NCBI GenBank assembly: GCA_947493455.1
Contig: CANLRB010000018.1
Location: 1 to 64,000, forward strand
Direction: 5' to 3'
DNA length: 64,000 bases
From: an uncultured Pseudoalteromonas sp.
GTDB lineage: Bacteria > Pseudomonadota > Gammaproteobacteria > Enterobacterales > Alteromonadaceae
Shown: one piece after another, positions 55,433 to 63,195 of the stretch
Layout of the letters: each line of letters opens with the position of its first letter
Position numbering within the stretch: the stretch's first letter is position 1
Made by a program: the position numbers and the translations under genes
Notes under the pieces: generated by a model
The model's database searches: none
Seen by the model: the letters and a program-made list of their open reading frames with translations, nothing else
What the model was told of the DNA's origin: nothing

Positions 55433-56269
55433 CGATTTATGCTCGAATTTTTCATGCTACTGACAATGGGCGTTGGCTGCGCAGCTTATTGGTACAGTGA
55501 CGAACTTAAACGTTTATATTGGCAACGTAAGCTTAACGGCGTCAATCTATCTGACGATGAACGCGCATTTTTAGAACGTGTAATGCCAATTTATCGCAAT
55601 ATGACTGATAGCGATAGATCTCAGTTAGAGCGTCAGGTAGTTTGGTTTTTACATAATATTAGCTTTTTAGGCCGTGATGGTTTGGTGGTTACCGACGTCA
55701 TGAAATTGGTGATTGCAGCTAATGCGTGTTTGTTGGTATTAAAAAAGCCATGGCCGCTGTTTCCCAATGTAAAACAAGTGTTGTTATACCCGAGTGCATA
55801 TTACGCATCGGAGCAACGTCGCGATAGTGCTGGTTTAGTGGCATATCATGACGTGGTGCGACAAGGCGAATCATGGCCTGGCGGTACATTAGTGTTATCT
55901 TGGCACGATGTTGTGCAAGGGTGTAAGTTACCAGAAGATGGGCACAATTTGGTGTTTCATGAATTTGCACATCAACTCGATCAGCAAACCGGAAGCACAA
56001 CGGGTACACCCGCGTTGCCAAATAAGTCTATGTATGCCAAATGGGCGCGTGAATTTTCACGTGCGTTTAATATGTTGAAAACAAATATCGCATATGGCAT
56101 GCCAAATACTATTCACCAGTATGGAGCAACGAATGAGGCGGAGTTTTTTGCCGTAGTGACGGAGACGTTTCTTGAAAAGCCGGATGAGTTAAATCGCTTT
56201 GACGCGAGTATTTTTAACTTGCTGTGTGACTATTATGAATTTGATCCACGACAGTGGTATCTTAAATAG
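55427..56269 (+). CDS. mtfA: MtfA-like M90 family zinc peptidase
   Basis: 280 aa if started at ATG 55427, 276 aa from ATG 55439. Unlike E. coli MtfA it begins with a hydrophobic segment (LEFFMLLTMGVGCAAYWY), so it is probably membrane-anchored. The zinc motif HEFAH is at residues 178-182 (FHEFAHQLDQQTG), and NEAEFFAVVTETFLEKP supplies the third ligand region. VLLYPSAYY and VLSWHDVVQG are family landmarks. E. coli MtfA binds and inactivates the repressor Mlc and has aminopeptidase activity; whether that holds here is unknown. An inverted repeat overlaps the start and a terminator follows. Confidence 0.9.
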   Translation: MGRFMLEFFMLLTMGVGCAAYWYSDELKRLYWQRKLNGVNLSDDERAFLERVMPIYRNMTDSDRSQLERQVVWFLHNISFLGRDGLVVTDVMKLVIAANACLLVLKKPWPLFPNVKQVLLYPSAYYASEQRRDSAGLVAYHDVVRQGESWPGGTLVLSWHDVVQGCKLPEDGHNLVFHEFAHQLDQQTGSTTGTPALPNKSMYAKWAREFSRAFNMLKTNIAYGMPNTIHQYGATNEAEFFAVVTETFLEKPDELNRFDASIFNLLCDYYEFDPRQWYLK

Positions 56270-56273
56270 ACAT

Positions 56274-56299
56274 AAAAAAAGCAGCTGACGCTGCTTTTT
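56274..56299. terminator. Bidirectional terminator between mtfA and the SyrB-like gene
   Basis: An AGCAGC / GCTGCT stem with a 4-base loop is flanked by an A-run and a T-run, so it works on both strands. Confidence 0.85.
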
Positions 56300-56314
56300 A
56301 AAAAAACTGTCAGA

Positions 56315-56695
56315 TTAAACAACGCCGCGAGGTAAACGCGTGTCGTGATCTTTTTCAGCAAGCTCTTTAATCCAGTATTCCTCTGCAGTGAAACCTTCAC
56401 CACTTTGACTCACTACTGTATATTCTTTTTGTTTGCTCACTGACTCAGTCTTAGCCGGCTTAGCTTTCGCCTTTGCTTTTGGTTTTTCAGCTTTTGCTGG
56501 TTTTTCTTCAGCAACTGCTGCACCACCTGATGCAAGTTCTTCGGCAAGCGCAGCAAGATCAGCTAAACGCATGTTTTTGCCGCCATCAACACTATACCAA
56601 CCGCTTTTAGCGACAACTTCAGGTTTTTTACCGTTCGCTGCTTGGTATGCATTTTCAAATGCTGCAAGCACTTCAGTTTTATCAAGTTTACTCAT
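56315..56695 (-). CDS. SyrB-like small protein with Lys/Ala/Pro-rich linker
   Basis: 126 aa. The N-terminal part (AGWYSVDGGK-like GWYSVDGGKNMRLADLAALAEEL) and the C-terminal part (GFTAEEYWIKELAEKDHDTRLPRG) are compact conserved segments. They are joined by a histone-H1-like linker of Lys, Ala and Pro (KPAKAEKPKAKAKAKPAK). Marine gammaproteobacterial relatives are annotated as SyrB-like regulators; the function is not established. The basic linker would suit binding to nucleic acid. Single gene on the minus strand, divergent from the Nif3 gene. Confidence 0.75.
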   Translation of the reverse strand: MSKLDKTEVLAAFENAYQAANGKKPEVVAKSGWYSVDGGKNMRLADLAALAEELASGGAAVAEEKPAKAEKPKAKAKAKPAKTESVSKQKEYTVVSQSGEGFTAEEYWIKELAEKDHDTRLPRGVV

Positions 56696-56838
56696 CGTAT
56701 ATCCCGTTTATTGATACGAAGATTTGAAAACAGTAGTTATACCGAATTTCCTACTAATTTTCAATTTTTTAAGATTTTTCTTTATTTTCTGGCTTGAGTT
56801 GAGGACAATTTGGCTAAAATAGGCAAGATTTATAGACT

Positions 56839-57585
56839 ATGAAATTAATCGAACTCGTCGCTGAACTCGACAAACTACTTGAGCCAAATAACGTAGGCGA
56901 TTTCTGCCCAAATGGGTTGCAAGTAGAAGGTAAAAGCGACGTTAAAAAAATAATCACAGGTGTAACCGCAAGCCAAGCCCTTATTGATAGAGCAATAGAA
57001 CAAGGTGCCGATGCCGTTTTAGTTCACCACGGTTATTTTTGGAAAGGCGAAGCCTACCCAATCACGGGCATGAAGAAGAATCGAATCGCTGCATTAATAA
57101 AAAATGATATAAGCTTAATCGCCTATCATTTACCGATTGATGTCCATACTGAATACGGAAATAACGCTCAAATAGCGGCCCTATTTGATATTGATGTTAT
57201 TGGCCCATTGGATGATGCTGGTATTGTTGTACAGGGGCGTTTTAAGCAACCGATTAGTGCTGAAGAATTAGCAACACGTATTGACTGTACGTTAAAGCGT
57301 AAGCCGCTTGTAAGCTCTGTGCGCAATAAACCGATTGAAACAATTGCTTGGTGCACCGGCGGTGGACAAGGTTATATTGATTTAGCGGCAGCGAATGGAA
57401 TTGACGCGTACCTGACCGGTGAAGCATCAGAACAAACAATTCATTCGTCACGTGAGTTAGGAATTGATTTTTTTGCCGCAGGTCATCATGCAACAGAGCG
57501 TTATGGCGTAAAACGAGTTGGTGAGTATTTAGCTGAACAGTTTAACTTAGACGTGGAATTTATTGATATCGATAATCCGGTTTAA
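56839..57585 (+). CDS. Nif3-like dinuclear metal center protein (YbgI family)
   Basis: 248 aa, the length of E. coli YbgI. Metal-site segments are VLVHHGYFWKGE, AYHLPIDVHTEYGNN, GEASEQTIH and AAGHHATERYG. Members are also annotated as GTP cyclohydrolase I type 2, but the physiological reaction is unsettled. AGGCAAG lies upstream of the ATG. A strong terminator follows, shared with convergent metR. Confidence 0.92.
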   Translation: MKLIELVAELDKLLEPNNVGDFCPNGLQVEGKSDVKKIITGVTASQALIDRAIEQGADAVLVHHGYFWKGEAYPITGMKKNRIAALIKNDISLIAYHLPIDVHTEYGNNAQIAALFDIDVIGPLDDAGIVVQGRFKQPISAEELATRIDCTLKRKPLVSSVRNKPIETIAWCTGGGQGYIDLAAANGIDAYLTGEASEQTIHSSRELGIDFFAAGHHATERYGVKRVGEYLAEQFNLDVEFIDIDNPV

Positions 57586-57596
57586 ATTCGAATAAT

Positions 57597-57623
57597 AAAA
57601 AAGAAGGCATGGCCTTCTTTTTT
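57597..57623. terminator. Bidirectional terminator between the Nif3 gene and metR
   Basis: A perfect AAAAAAGAAGGC / GCCTTCTTTTTT stem with a 3-base loop. It overlaps the metR stop codon. Confidence 0.95.
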
Positions 57624-58518
57624 ATTTTTTGACAACAATATTTTTTTCTTTGCATGTATTTAGAAAGTGGCGATAGACAGGGTTGTCAACCATTTGCTTT
57701 TTCATTGCTAAATACATAGGTCGTGTTAAACCGAGTGCGCCAAGCGGAATAGACTTGATTAAGCCCTGACTTTCGTAGGGTGTGACCAACCAATCGGGCA
57801 ATGCGGCCACGCCCATGCCTGCGCTCACCAATTGAAATATAAGTAAGCCTTGGTCGACATTTTTCAATGTCCCGTCGAATCGCGCGCCTTGAATAAAATG
57901 CTTAAATATATCTTGGCGTTCGCGCGGTATTGGGTATGAAATAATGGTTTCATCTTTTAAATCAAGTGCCGTGACATAGGCTTTTTTTGCCAGTGGGTGA
58001 TCTGGGCTGACGATAAGCTTTAATTTAAAGTCAAATAAATGCGCATACTCAATTGACTCGGTGTCGCGCACATCAGAGGTTAATACTAAATCCAACTCAT
58101 CATTTATTAAATCGGGAATTGCGTCATAGCTAAAGCCCCGTTCATAGTCGACTTTAATATCTGGCCAGAAGTTATTGAACTCTTTAATGGTTGGTAATAA
58201 CCAATGAAAACAAGCATGGCATTCAACACTTAAACGCAGTTGCGATATCGGTTGGTTGAGGCTTTCTTTCAAGCGACATTTTGCCGCTTCGACTTTTGGC
58301 AATACCTCGTTGGCAAGTTCAAGCAATAACATACCTTGTGGTGTAAATCGAACAGGGTGCGTTTTTCTTTCGAATAGTTGGCAATCCAATTTGTTTTCAA
58401 GGTCTTTTATTTGGTGTGACAACGCGGATTGAGTTAAAAATAATTCTCGCGCTGTGTTGACCAACGAACCGGTATTTTTCAGGGTCGATATCGTTTTTAG
58501 GTGTTTTATGTCAATCAT
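57622..58518 (-). CDS. metR: LysR-type regulator MetR
   Basis: 298-aa activator of methionine genes, responsive to homocysteine. The N-terminus follows E. coli MetR closely (IKHLKTISTLKNTGSLVNTA and LTQSALSHQIKDLE), with RFTPQGMLLLELANEVLP, the effector segment LRLSVECHACFHWLLPTI and MGVAALPDWLV. A MetJ-type operator lies upstream, as for E. coli metR. No met biosynthesis gene is adjacent, so its targets lie elsewhere. Confidence 0.93.
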   Translation of the reverse strand: MIDIKHLKTISTLKNTGSLVNTARELFLTQSALSHQIKDLENKLDCQLFERKTHPVRFTPQGMLLLELANEVLPKVEAAKCRLKESLNQPISQLRLSVECHACFHWLLPTIKEFNNFWPDIKVDYERGFSYDAIPDLINDELDLVLTSDVRDTESIEYAHLFDFKLKLIVSPDHPLAKKAYVTALDLKDETIISYPIPRERQDIFKHFIQGARFDGTLKNVDQGLLIFQLVSAGMGVAALPDWLVTPYESQGLIKSIPLGALGLTRPMYLAMKKQMVDNPVYRHFLNTCKEKNIVVKK

Positions 58519-58592
58519 CTTTAATTTTACTCATAATTAAGTGTATCTTCGCGAGAGAGGATTCGAATAATATCGTTATAGCGTGTTTATAT

Positions 58593-58608
58593 CAACATCT
58601 AGACGTCT
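58593..58608 (-). promoter_or_regulatory. MetJ operator upstream of metR
   Basis: A perfect met box AGACGTCT (58601-58608) is preceded by CAACATCT (58593-58600), a 5-of-8 match. Two tandem 8-base boxes are the minimal MetJ site. It lies 75-90 bases upstream of the metR start. The rest of the 307-base gap at 58519-58825 is AT-rich; I see no gene in it. Confidence 0.75.
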
Positions 58609-58773
58609 AAAATTCGTAATTTTCATAAAAATAATTTATATATTATATATTTTGCGGAAATAAATTGATATTTGGCGTTGTGAAATAATTAAAAATAGGA
58701 ACAGCTAGGTTGCCTACATTAAATTTATTCAATACTAGTTAAGGTTCGTTTTACGATAGGCAACACTAAAGGC

Positions 58774-58791
58774 GCCTCATTTAGGTGAGGC
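58774..58791 (-). terminator. Weak hairpin after the GGDEF/EAL gene
   Basis: A GCCTCA / TGAGGC stem with a 6-base loop lies 35 bases past the stop codon. The minus-strand sequence after it has only a short T-run, so termination is uncertain. Confidence 0.4.
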
Positions 58792-58825
58792 ACTAGGCGT
58801 AGAAAAAGATTATGTTCGGTGATGT

Positions 58826-61228
58826 TTATTTGTTAGTTTGAGGTAAAAAAGCAATCGCTTTTGATGGTGGCATAGGTTTGGCGATTAAATACCCTTGACC
58901 ATATTTACAGGTGGTTTTTTGCAGAATTTCGAGCTGCTCTTGTGTTTCTATTCCTTCAGCGACTACTTCTAGTTTCAGTGATTCTGCCAAAGTTAAAATT
59001 GCTTCAACCAGAGGTTTACTGTCACCCTCGGCAATGTTATCAATAAAGCTCTTATCTATTTTTAGTATGTGAATAGGCAGTTGGTGTAAATAACCTAGCG
59101 CTGAATAGCCGGTACCAAAATCATCTAAGCATAGCTTTACATCCAGCGGTTTTAGCCCTTCGATAATACGCGTCGCTAAATCGAGGTTTTCAATGAGACC
59201 GGACTCGGTTATTTCGATGCACAAAATACCTTTGTTAAGCTTATAATCATTGTAAATGCTGTGAATAAAATCAACAAAATCAAGGCTTGAAAAATGGCGT
59301 GATGACACATTAACGGTGACTTTAAAATGCTCTGGTAAGTGTGTTTGCCATTTTGCAAGCTGTTTGGCGGCTAAGTGCAATATATGCATATCAAGCGCTA
59401 AAATTTGCCCTGTTTCCTCGGCTATAGTGATGAAGTCACCGGGCGAGACAAAGCCGCGCTCTGGATGGTGCCATCGCACCAATGCTTCAAAGGCGACAAT
59501 GCGTTGGCTATTCAGTGCGAAAATAGGTTGATAGTAAAGCTCAAATTCATCGTTGGCGATGCCATTTTGAATATCGCGTTCAATAAGCGCGGCACCTTTT
59601 AGCTTTTCGCGCATTGACTCATTAAAGAATTGCACTTGGCCACGACCTAAAGATTTTGCTTCGTACATTGCAGCGTCAGCGCGCTGCAAAATCTTATAGG
59701 CTTCGTCAGTTGCTTTATTGGCAAAGGCAACCCCAGTACTGGTTGACGCCTGCAAAATATGCTCGTCAATAATCAAAGGCTCTTCTAATACTGTTTGGAT
59801 TCGAGCAATTAGCTCAGCAACGGTATTTTGATCAGATATATTTTCGACTAAAATAGCGAACTCGTCGCCGCCTAAGCGCGCAAAGGTATCCATTTCACGT
59901 ATACAGGTTTTGATTAAACGACAAATTTCAATTAAAAACTTATCGCCGACTTGATGCCCCAAGGTGTCGTTAATAATTTTAAAGCGGTCAAAATCTAAGT
60001 AGAGCAGGGCATGTACTTGCCCTTCGTCTTGCCTTGCAAGTCTTGAGATTGCATGGCTCAAACGATCAATCAGTAATGCGCGATTGGCAAGTCCCGTTAA
60101 TTCATCATGCAATACTTTGTGCTGTAAACTTTGTCGTGTGAGTGCGCGGTTAAGCGCTAAGCTCAATTGGCGGCTTATATAAGTTAAGATATCTTGATCG
60201 TGCTGCGAATACATGACGTTTTCGTCGTAACTTTGTATTACAACAATACCTTGCTTACCTTCGCTCAAATCAAATGGCACCCCGAGCCAGCTTTCGGGAA
60301 GCTCGCCTAGAATGTCAAAAGAGCCGCGCTCGCTGTGCGCTTGATATTGTTCTTTTGTCAGTAACAACGAACAATTACTTTTTATTGTAAACACCGATGC
60401 AGTTCGCGATACCAGGTCTTTATTAAAGCGTTTATATTTCGTACACGGGACCCCGTGCTCAATAATATACGGGATATCAAAATGCTCATTTTGTTTGTCG
60501 TAATAGGCGATAAATAAGTTTTCGGCAGGCAATAATGACGCGACAATCTCATGCAGGCCCGAATAAAAGTTATCCATGTCGACCGATTCGTACGTGAGGT
60601 TAGCCATTTGCAATAGGCCTTGCTCTAATTTTTGCGCTTGGTTGAGCTGGGCGACAGTGCTTTTGAGATCATCGAGCGTTTGGCATTGATTAATTTTAGC
60701 GCTCAACATCGACGCAACAGTGGTTAAAATTTCAAGGTGGTTTGCGTTAAAATAGTTTTCTTCAGGGTGCTCACAGTCAATGACACCCAAAACTTGATCG
60801 TTATATATTAACGGAATACAAATTTCCGACAGCGCAGGATTCGTATCGGCAAAATAGCGGGGGTCTTGTGCTAAGTTTCCGATTATTTCTGCCTGACCGG
60901 TCTGATAAACATGGCCTGTAATACCTGTACCAAAATTAATTTTGGTGGTATTTGCTTGGTATTGTAGGTTTTGATATTTGATCCCGGTTGCAGCGACTTG
61001 GATCAATGCTTGTTGCGAAGTGTCGGCTAAAAAGATTACGCAATCTACAAAGCCTAAGCGAAATACGACTTCATGTGTCACATAATCGAATAATTCATCG
61101 AGTTGGTTTAATTGAATAAGTGATGACGCAAAACGGTTAATAATAGACAGCTGCTCGGCTTTTAGCTCGAGCTGAGCAGCTTGTGCTTGAGATGAGTTGA
61201 TTTGTACTACTTGGTCGTTTTTCGCCAT
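58826..61228 (-). CDS. Cytoplasmic GAF-GAF-GGDEF-EAL cyclic-di-GMP enzyme
   Basis: 800 aa with no transmembrane segment. Two GAF-like domains lie at about 25-185 and 205-365. The GGDEF domain (~375-535) has GLANRALLIDRL, DFDRFKIINDTLGHQ and an intact RLGGDEFA (453-457), with an inhibitory I-site RxxD five residues before it (REMDTFARL). The EAL domain (~550-795) has FEALVRW (Glu581), NVSSRH, EITESG, LDDFGTGYS, LKIDKSFI and EGIE, so the metal and catalytic residues are present. Both synthesis and breakdown of c-di-GMP look possible; GAF domains probably bind a small ligand that decides which dominates. A single gene. Confidence 0.94.
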   Translation of the reverse strand: MAKNDQVVQINSSQAQAAQLELKAEQLSIINRFASSLIQLNQLDELFDYVTHEVVFRLGFVDCVIFLADTSQQALIQVAATGIKYQNLQYQANTTKINFGTGITGHVYQTGQAEIIGNLAQDPRYFADTNPALSEICIPLIYNDQVLGVIDCEHPEENYFNANHLEILTTVASMLSAKINQCQTLDDLKSTVAQLNQAQKLEQGLLQMANLTYESVDMDNFYSGLHEIVASLLPAENLFIAYYDKQNEHFDIPYIIEHGVPCTKYKRFNKDLVSRTASVFTIKSNCSLLLTKEQYQAHSERGSFDILGELPESWLGVPFDLSEGKQGIVVIQSYDENVMYSQHDQDILTYISRQLSLALNRALTRQSLQHKVLHDELTGLANRALLIDRLSHAISRLARQDEGQVHALLYLDFDRFKIINDTLGHQVGDKFLIEICRLIKTCIREMDTFARLGGDEFAILVENISDQNTVAELIARIQTVLEEPLIIDEHILQASTSTGVAFANKATDEAYKILQRADAAMYEAKSLGRGQVQFFNESMREKLKGAALIERDIQNGIANDEFELYYQPIFALNSQRIVAFEALVRWHHPERGFVSPGDFITIAEETGQILALDMHILHLAAKQLAKWQTHLPEHFKVTVNVSSRHFSSLDFVDFIHSIYNDYKLNKGILCIEITESGLIENLDLATRIIEGLKPLDVKLCLDDFGTGYSALGYLHQLPIHILKIDKSFIDNIAEGDSKPLVEAILTLAESLKLEVVAEGIETQEQLEILQKTTCKYGQGYLIAKPMPPSKAIAFLPQTNK

Positions 61229-61305
61229 ATCATCTTAATACTTGATACACATTAATATTAATTTAACTTAGTGAACGCCAAGCCACAAATTTTTAGCTCA
61301 ATTAT

Positions 61306-63039
61306 TTACAAAATATGCATATGTTGCTCATTTAGTGTCAAATGCGTAGGCATTAAGTAGTCGCGATAAAGGTAGCGATACAGTTTGTTCACTTTACCTT
61401 TTTTGTCCGTTTGTGGTTTATCCTGTTGCTTAGCGATTAGCGTGTCAACAAATTGTTCGAACTGCTGTTGGTGTTTTGTTGCCAACGAATCGAGCAATTT
61501 TGCGTAACCGTCAAAATAGTCGGTACGTAAGAAATACGCGAGTTGTTGATAGGCAGTTAAATCATGCTCTGCTAAATATCGGTTTGCCAAATACGACCAT
61601 TGATATATTTGTTCACTACCTTTTGAGTAATCGGTAGCAAATATATCGGTTAAGCTCGGCCATTTATCTTTTGCCAGCTCTTTTGCTGTCTTAATGGCGC
61701 GGGGATTATTATCACCTTGTGCAATAAGTTCAGCTTGTCCTTCACTCCACCAAACTAAATGACTAGGGAAATGACCAAAGCCACTGTATTTATTAAAACG
61801 CCCGTCGAGGTAGTGCATGTACTCGTGGTTTAGATTCCAAACCGAAAAGTCATCTTTCCAAAACGCTTTAAATGAATAAAAAGTCGCTTGATTACCCGGT
61901 GCGCTCGGTTTTCCTTCTATGTACATACCACCGTTATTAGTATTAATGTCGAACAACATTTGGCCATGCTGGTTATAACCTGAGTAATGATCAAAAATCA
62001 CCACACGCAATGACGTATTAAAGTCGTTGGCAACTGCTTTATTTTTTGTCGCTAACAGTTGGTGAAAGTCTGATTCTTGAGAAATTAATTGTGTACATGA
62101 TTGCGCTAGTTGCTCATTTGTTAAGCCTTGTGCACGTATAAAGAGTGACTCAGAGCAGCGGTGGTTAATTGGCAATGCGGTGTCGATGTCAATGAACTCA
62201 CATTGATTTGGGAATAACTCGTCGCAGGCTGACTTTCCGCGAAAGCTATTTACAAGATAGCGTTGAGAAAATAAATGCTTAGCCGATTTTTTAGTTGACG
62301 CGTTACGCTCAAGTGCTTGCCAAACTTGCTCATCAAGAGCGTTGGCATCTTCCTTTTCGAGTAAAAAATGCGTATAGCCTAATGCCCATAATGCATGCTC
62401 TTGTTGCCAGCCTTGATCAGTCGCAACTAAGGCTAACAATTGTTGTTTCATTTCAGCATTAAAATGGGTTAGCAGTGACGTTTTAATTTTTTCATTTCTT
62501 CGAGCTTCAAAAGCTAAAAAGCCATATACACGCATCTGTTCCCACGCCATATATTGGCTTGCTTGTGAAGCCGATGGGTCAATGGGTGAAATCACTAAGT
62601 TGTGTAAATGTGGCGTAACGTCGATTGCTGTATCGTCATCGTTGAAATAGCGGTATACCAGTACACTGTAGTTTTCAATAAATCGTGCATAGAGATCGGA
62701 TTCAGATGACGCTGATTGAGCAATTTGCAGCAACTGAGTACTTAGTTGTGATAGTTGATCGTTGGTAAGCTTATCAACATCGCCAAAATAACTGTAACCT
62801 CTAAGTGCATAAAGAATTTGGTTAACTTCTGGTGTTAATTTGCCCGCACCTGCCAGGTAGTTCAAACGTGTTTGCAAGGCATCAAACTCAGTGGTGCGCA
62901 GATTGCTTTCTTGCCAAAACGTGTTTTGCGTAAAACCAAGTGCATCGAAGCTTTGCGGTGCAGTAACTTGTTGGGTTTGCTCACATGCTGATAACGCGAT
63001 TACGGCAGCACCGATGAGAGAATATTTTAGGCGATTCAT
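61306..63039 (-). CDS. M9 family collagenase-like metalloprotease, lipoprotein
   Basis: 577 aa. The signal peptide ends in IALSAC (lipobox Cys19), so the enzyme is anchored in the outer or inner membrane. The N-terminal half resembles the M9 activator domain; the catalytic domain has the zinc motif HEYMH (405-409, in LNHEYMHYLDGRF) and WWSEGQAELIA with the third ligand Glu. Secreted Vibrio and Clostridium collagenases carry PKD or collagen-binding domains after this; here the protein ends soon after the catalytic part. Substrate may be collagen or another protein. Confidence 0.9.
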   Translation of the reverse strand: MNRLKYSLIGAAVIALSACEQTQQVTAPQSFDALGFTQNTFWQESNLRTTEFDALQTRLNYLAGAGKLTPEVNQILYALRGYSYFGDVDKLTNDQLSQLSTQLLQIAQSASSESDLYARFIENYSVLVYRYFNDDDTAIDVTPHLHNLVISPIDPSASQASQYMAWEQMRVYGFLAFEARRNEKIKTSLLTHFNAEMKQQLLALVATDQGWQQEHALWALGYTHFLLEKEDANALDEQVWQALERNASTKKSAKHLFSQRYLVNSFRGKSACDELFPNQCEFIDIDTALPINHRCSESLFIRAQGLTNEQLAQSCTQLISQESDFHQLLATKNKAVANDFNTSLRVVIFDHYSGYNQHGQMLFDINTNNGGMYIEGKPSAPGNQATFYSFKAFWKDDFSVWNLNHEYMHYLDGRFNKYSGFGHFPSHLVWWSEGQAELIAQGDNNPRAIKTAKELAKDKWPSLTDIFATDYSKGSEQIYQWSYLANRYLAEHDLTAYQQLAYFLRTDYFDGYAKLLDSLATKHQQQFEQFVDTLIAKQQDKPQTDKKGKVNKLYRYLYRDYLMPTHLTLNEQHMHIL

Positions 63040-63157
63040 AATAAATCCAGGCTATCTTTTACGTTGTAAATAATTGAGAGAATATCAAGAGTGAATATTG
63101 TATACAACTTAGTTGGTGAAATTGCATGGTTTCACTTTACACATCACAGTATGCACA

Positions 63158-63192
63158 ATAAGATCCACCTTATCGTTCACAAGTAAGATAAG
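63158..63192 (+). promoter_or_regulatory. pyrC leader with two overlapping hairpins
   Basis: ATAAG (63158-63162) can pair with CTTAT (63169-63173), or CTTATC (63169-63174) with GATAAG (63187-63192), but not both. The second hairpin ends three bases before the ATG and covers the likely ribosome site. Confidence 0.35.
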
Positions 63193-63195
63193 CCA

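Noticed and set aside
58519-58825. MetR autoregulatory site (TGAA-N5-TTCA) upstream of metR
   Set aside because: No good match found; only the MetJ box is convincing.
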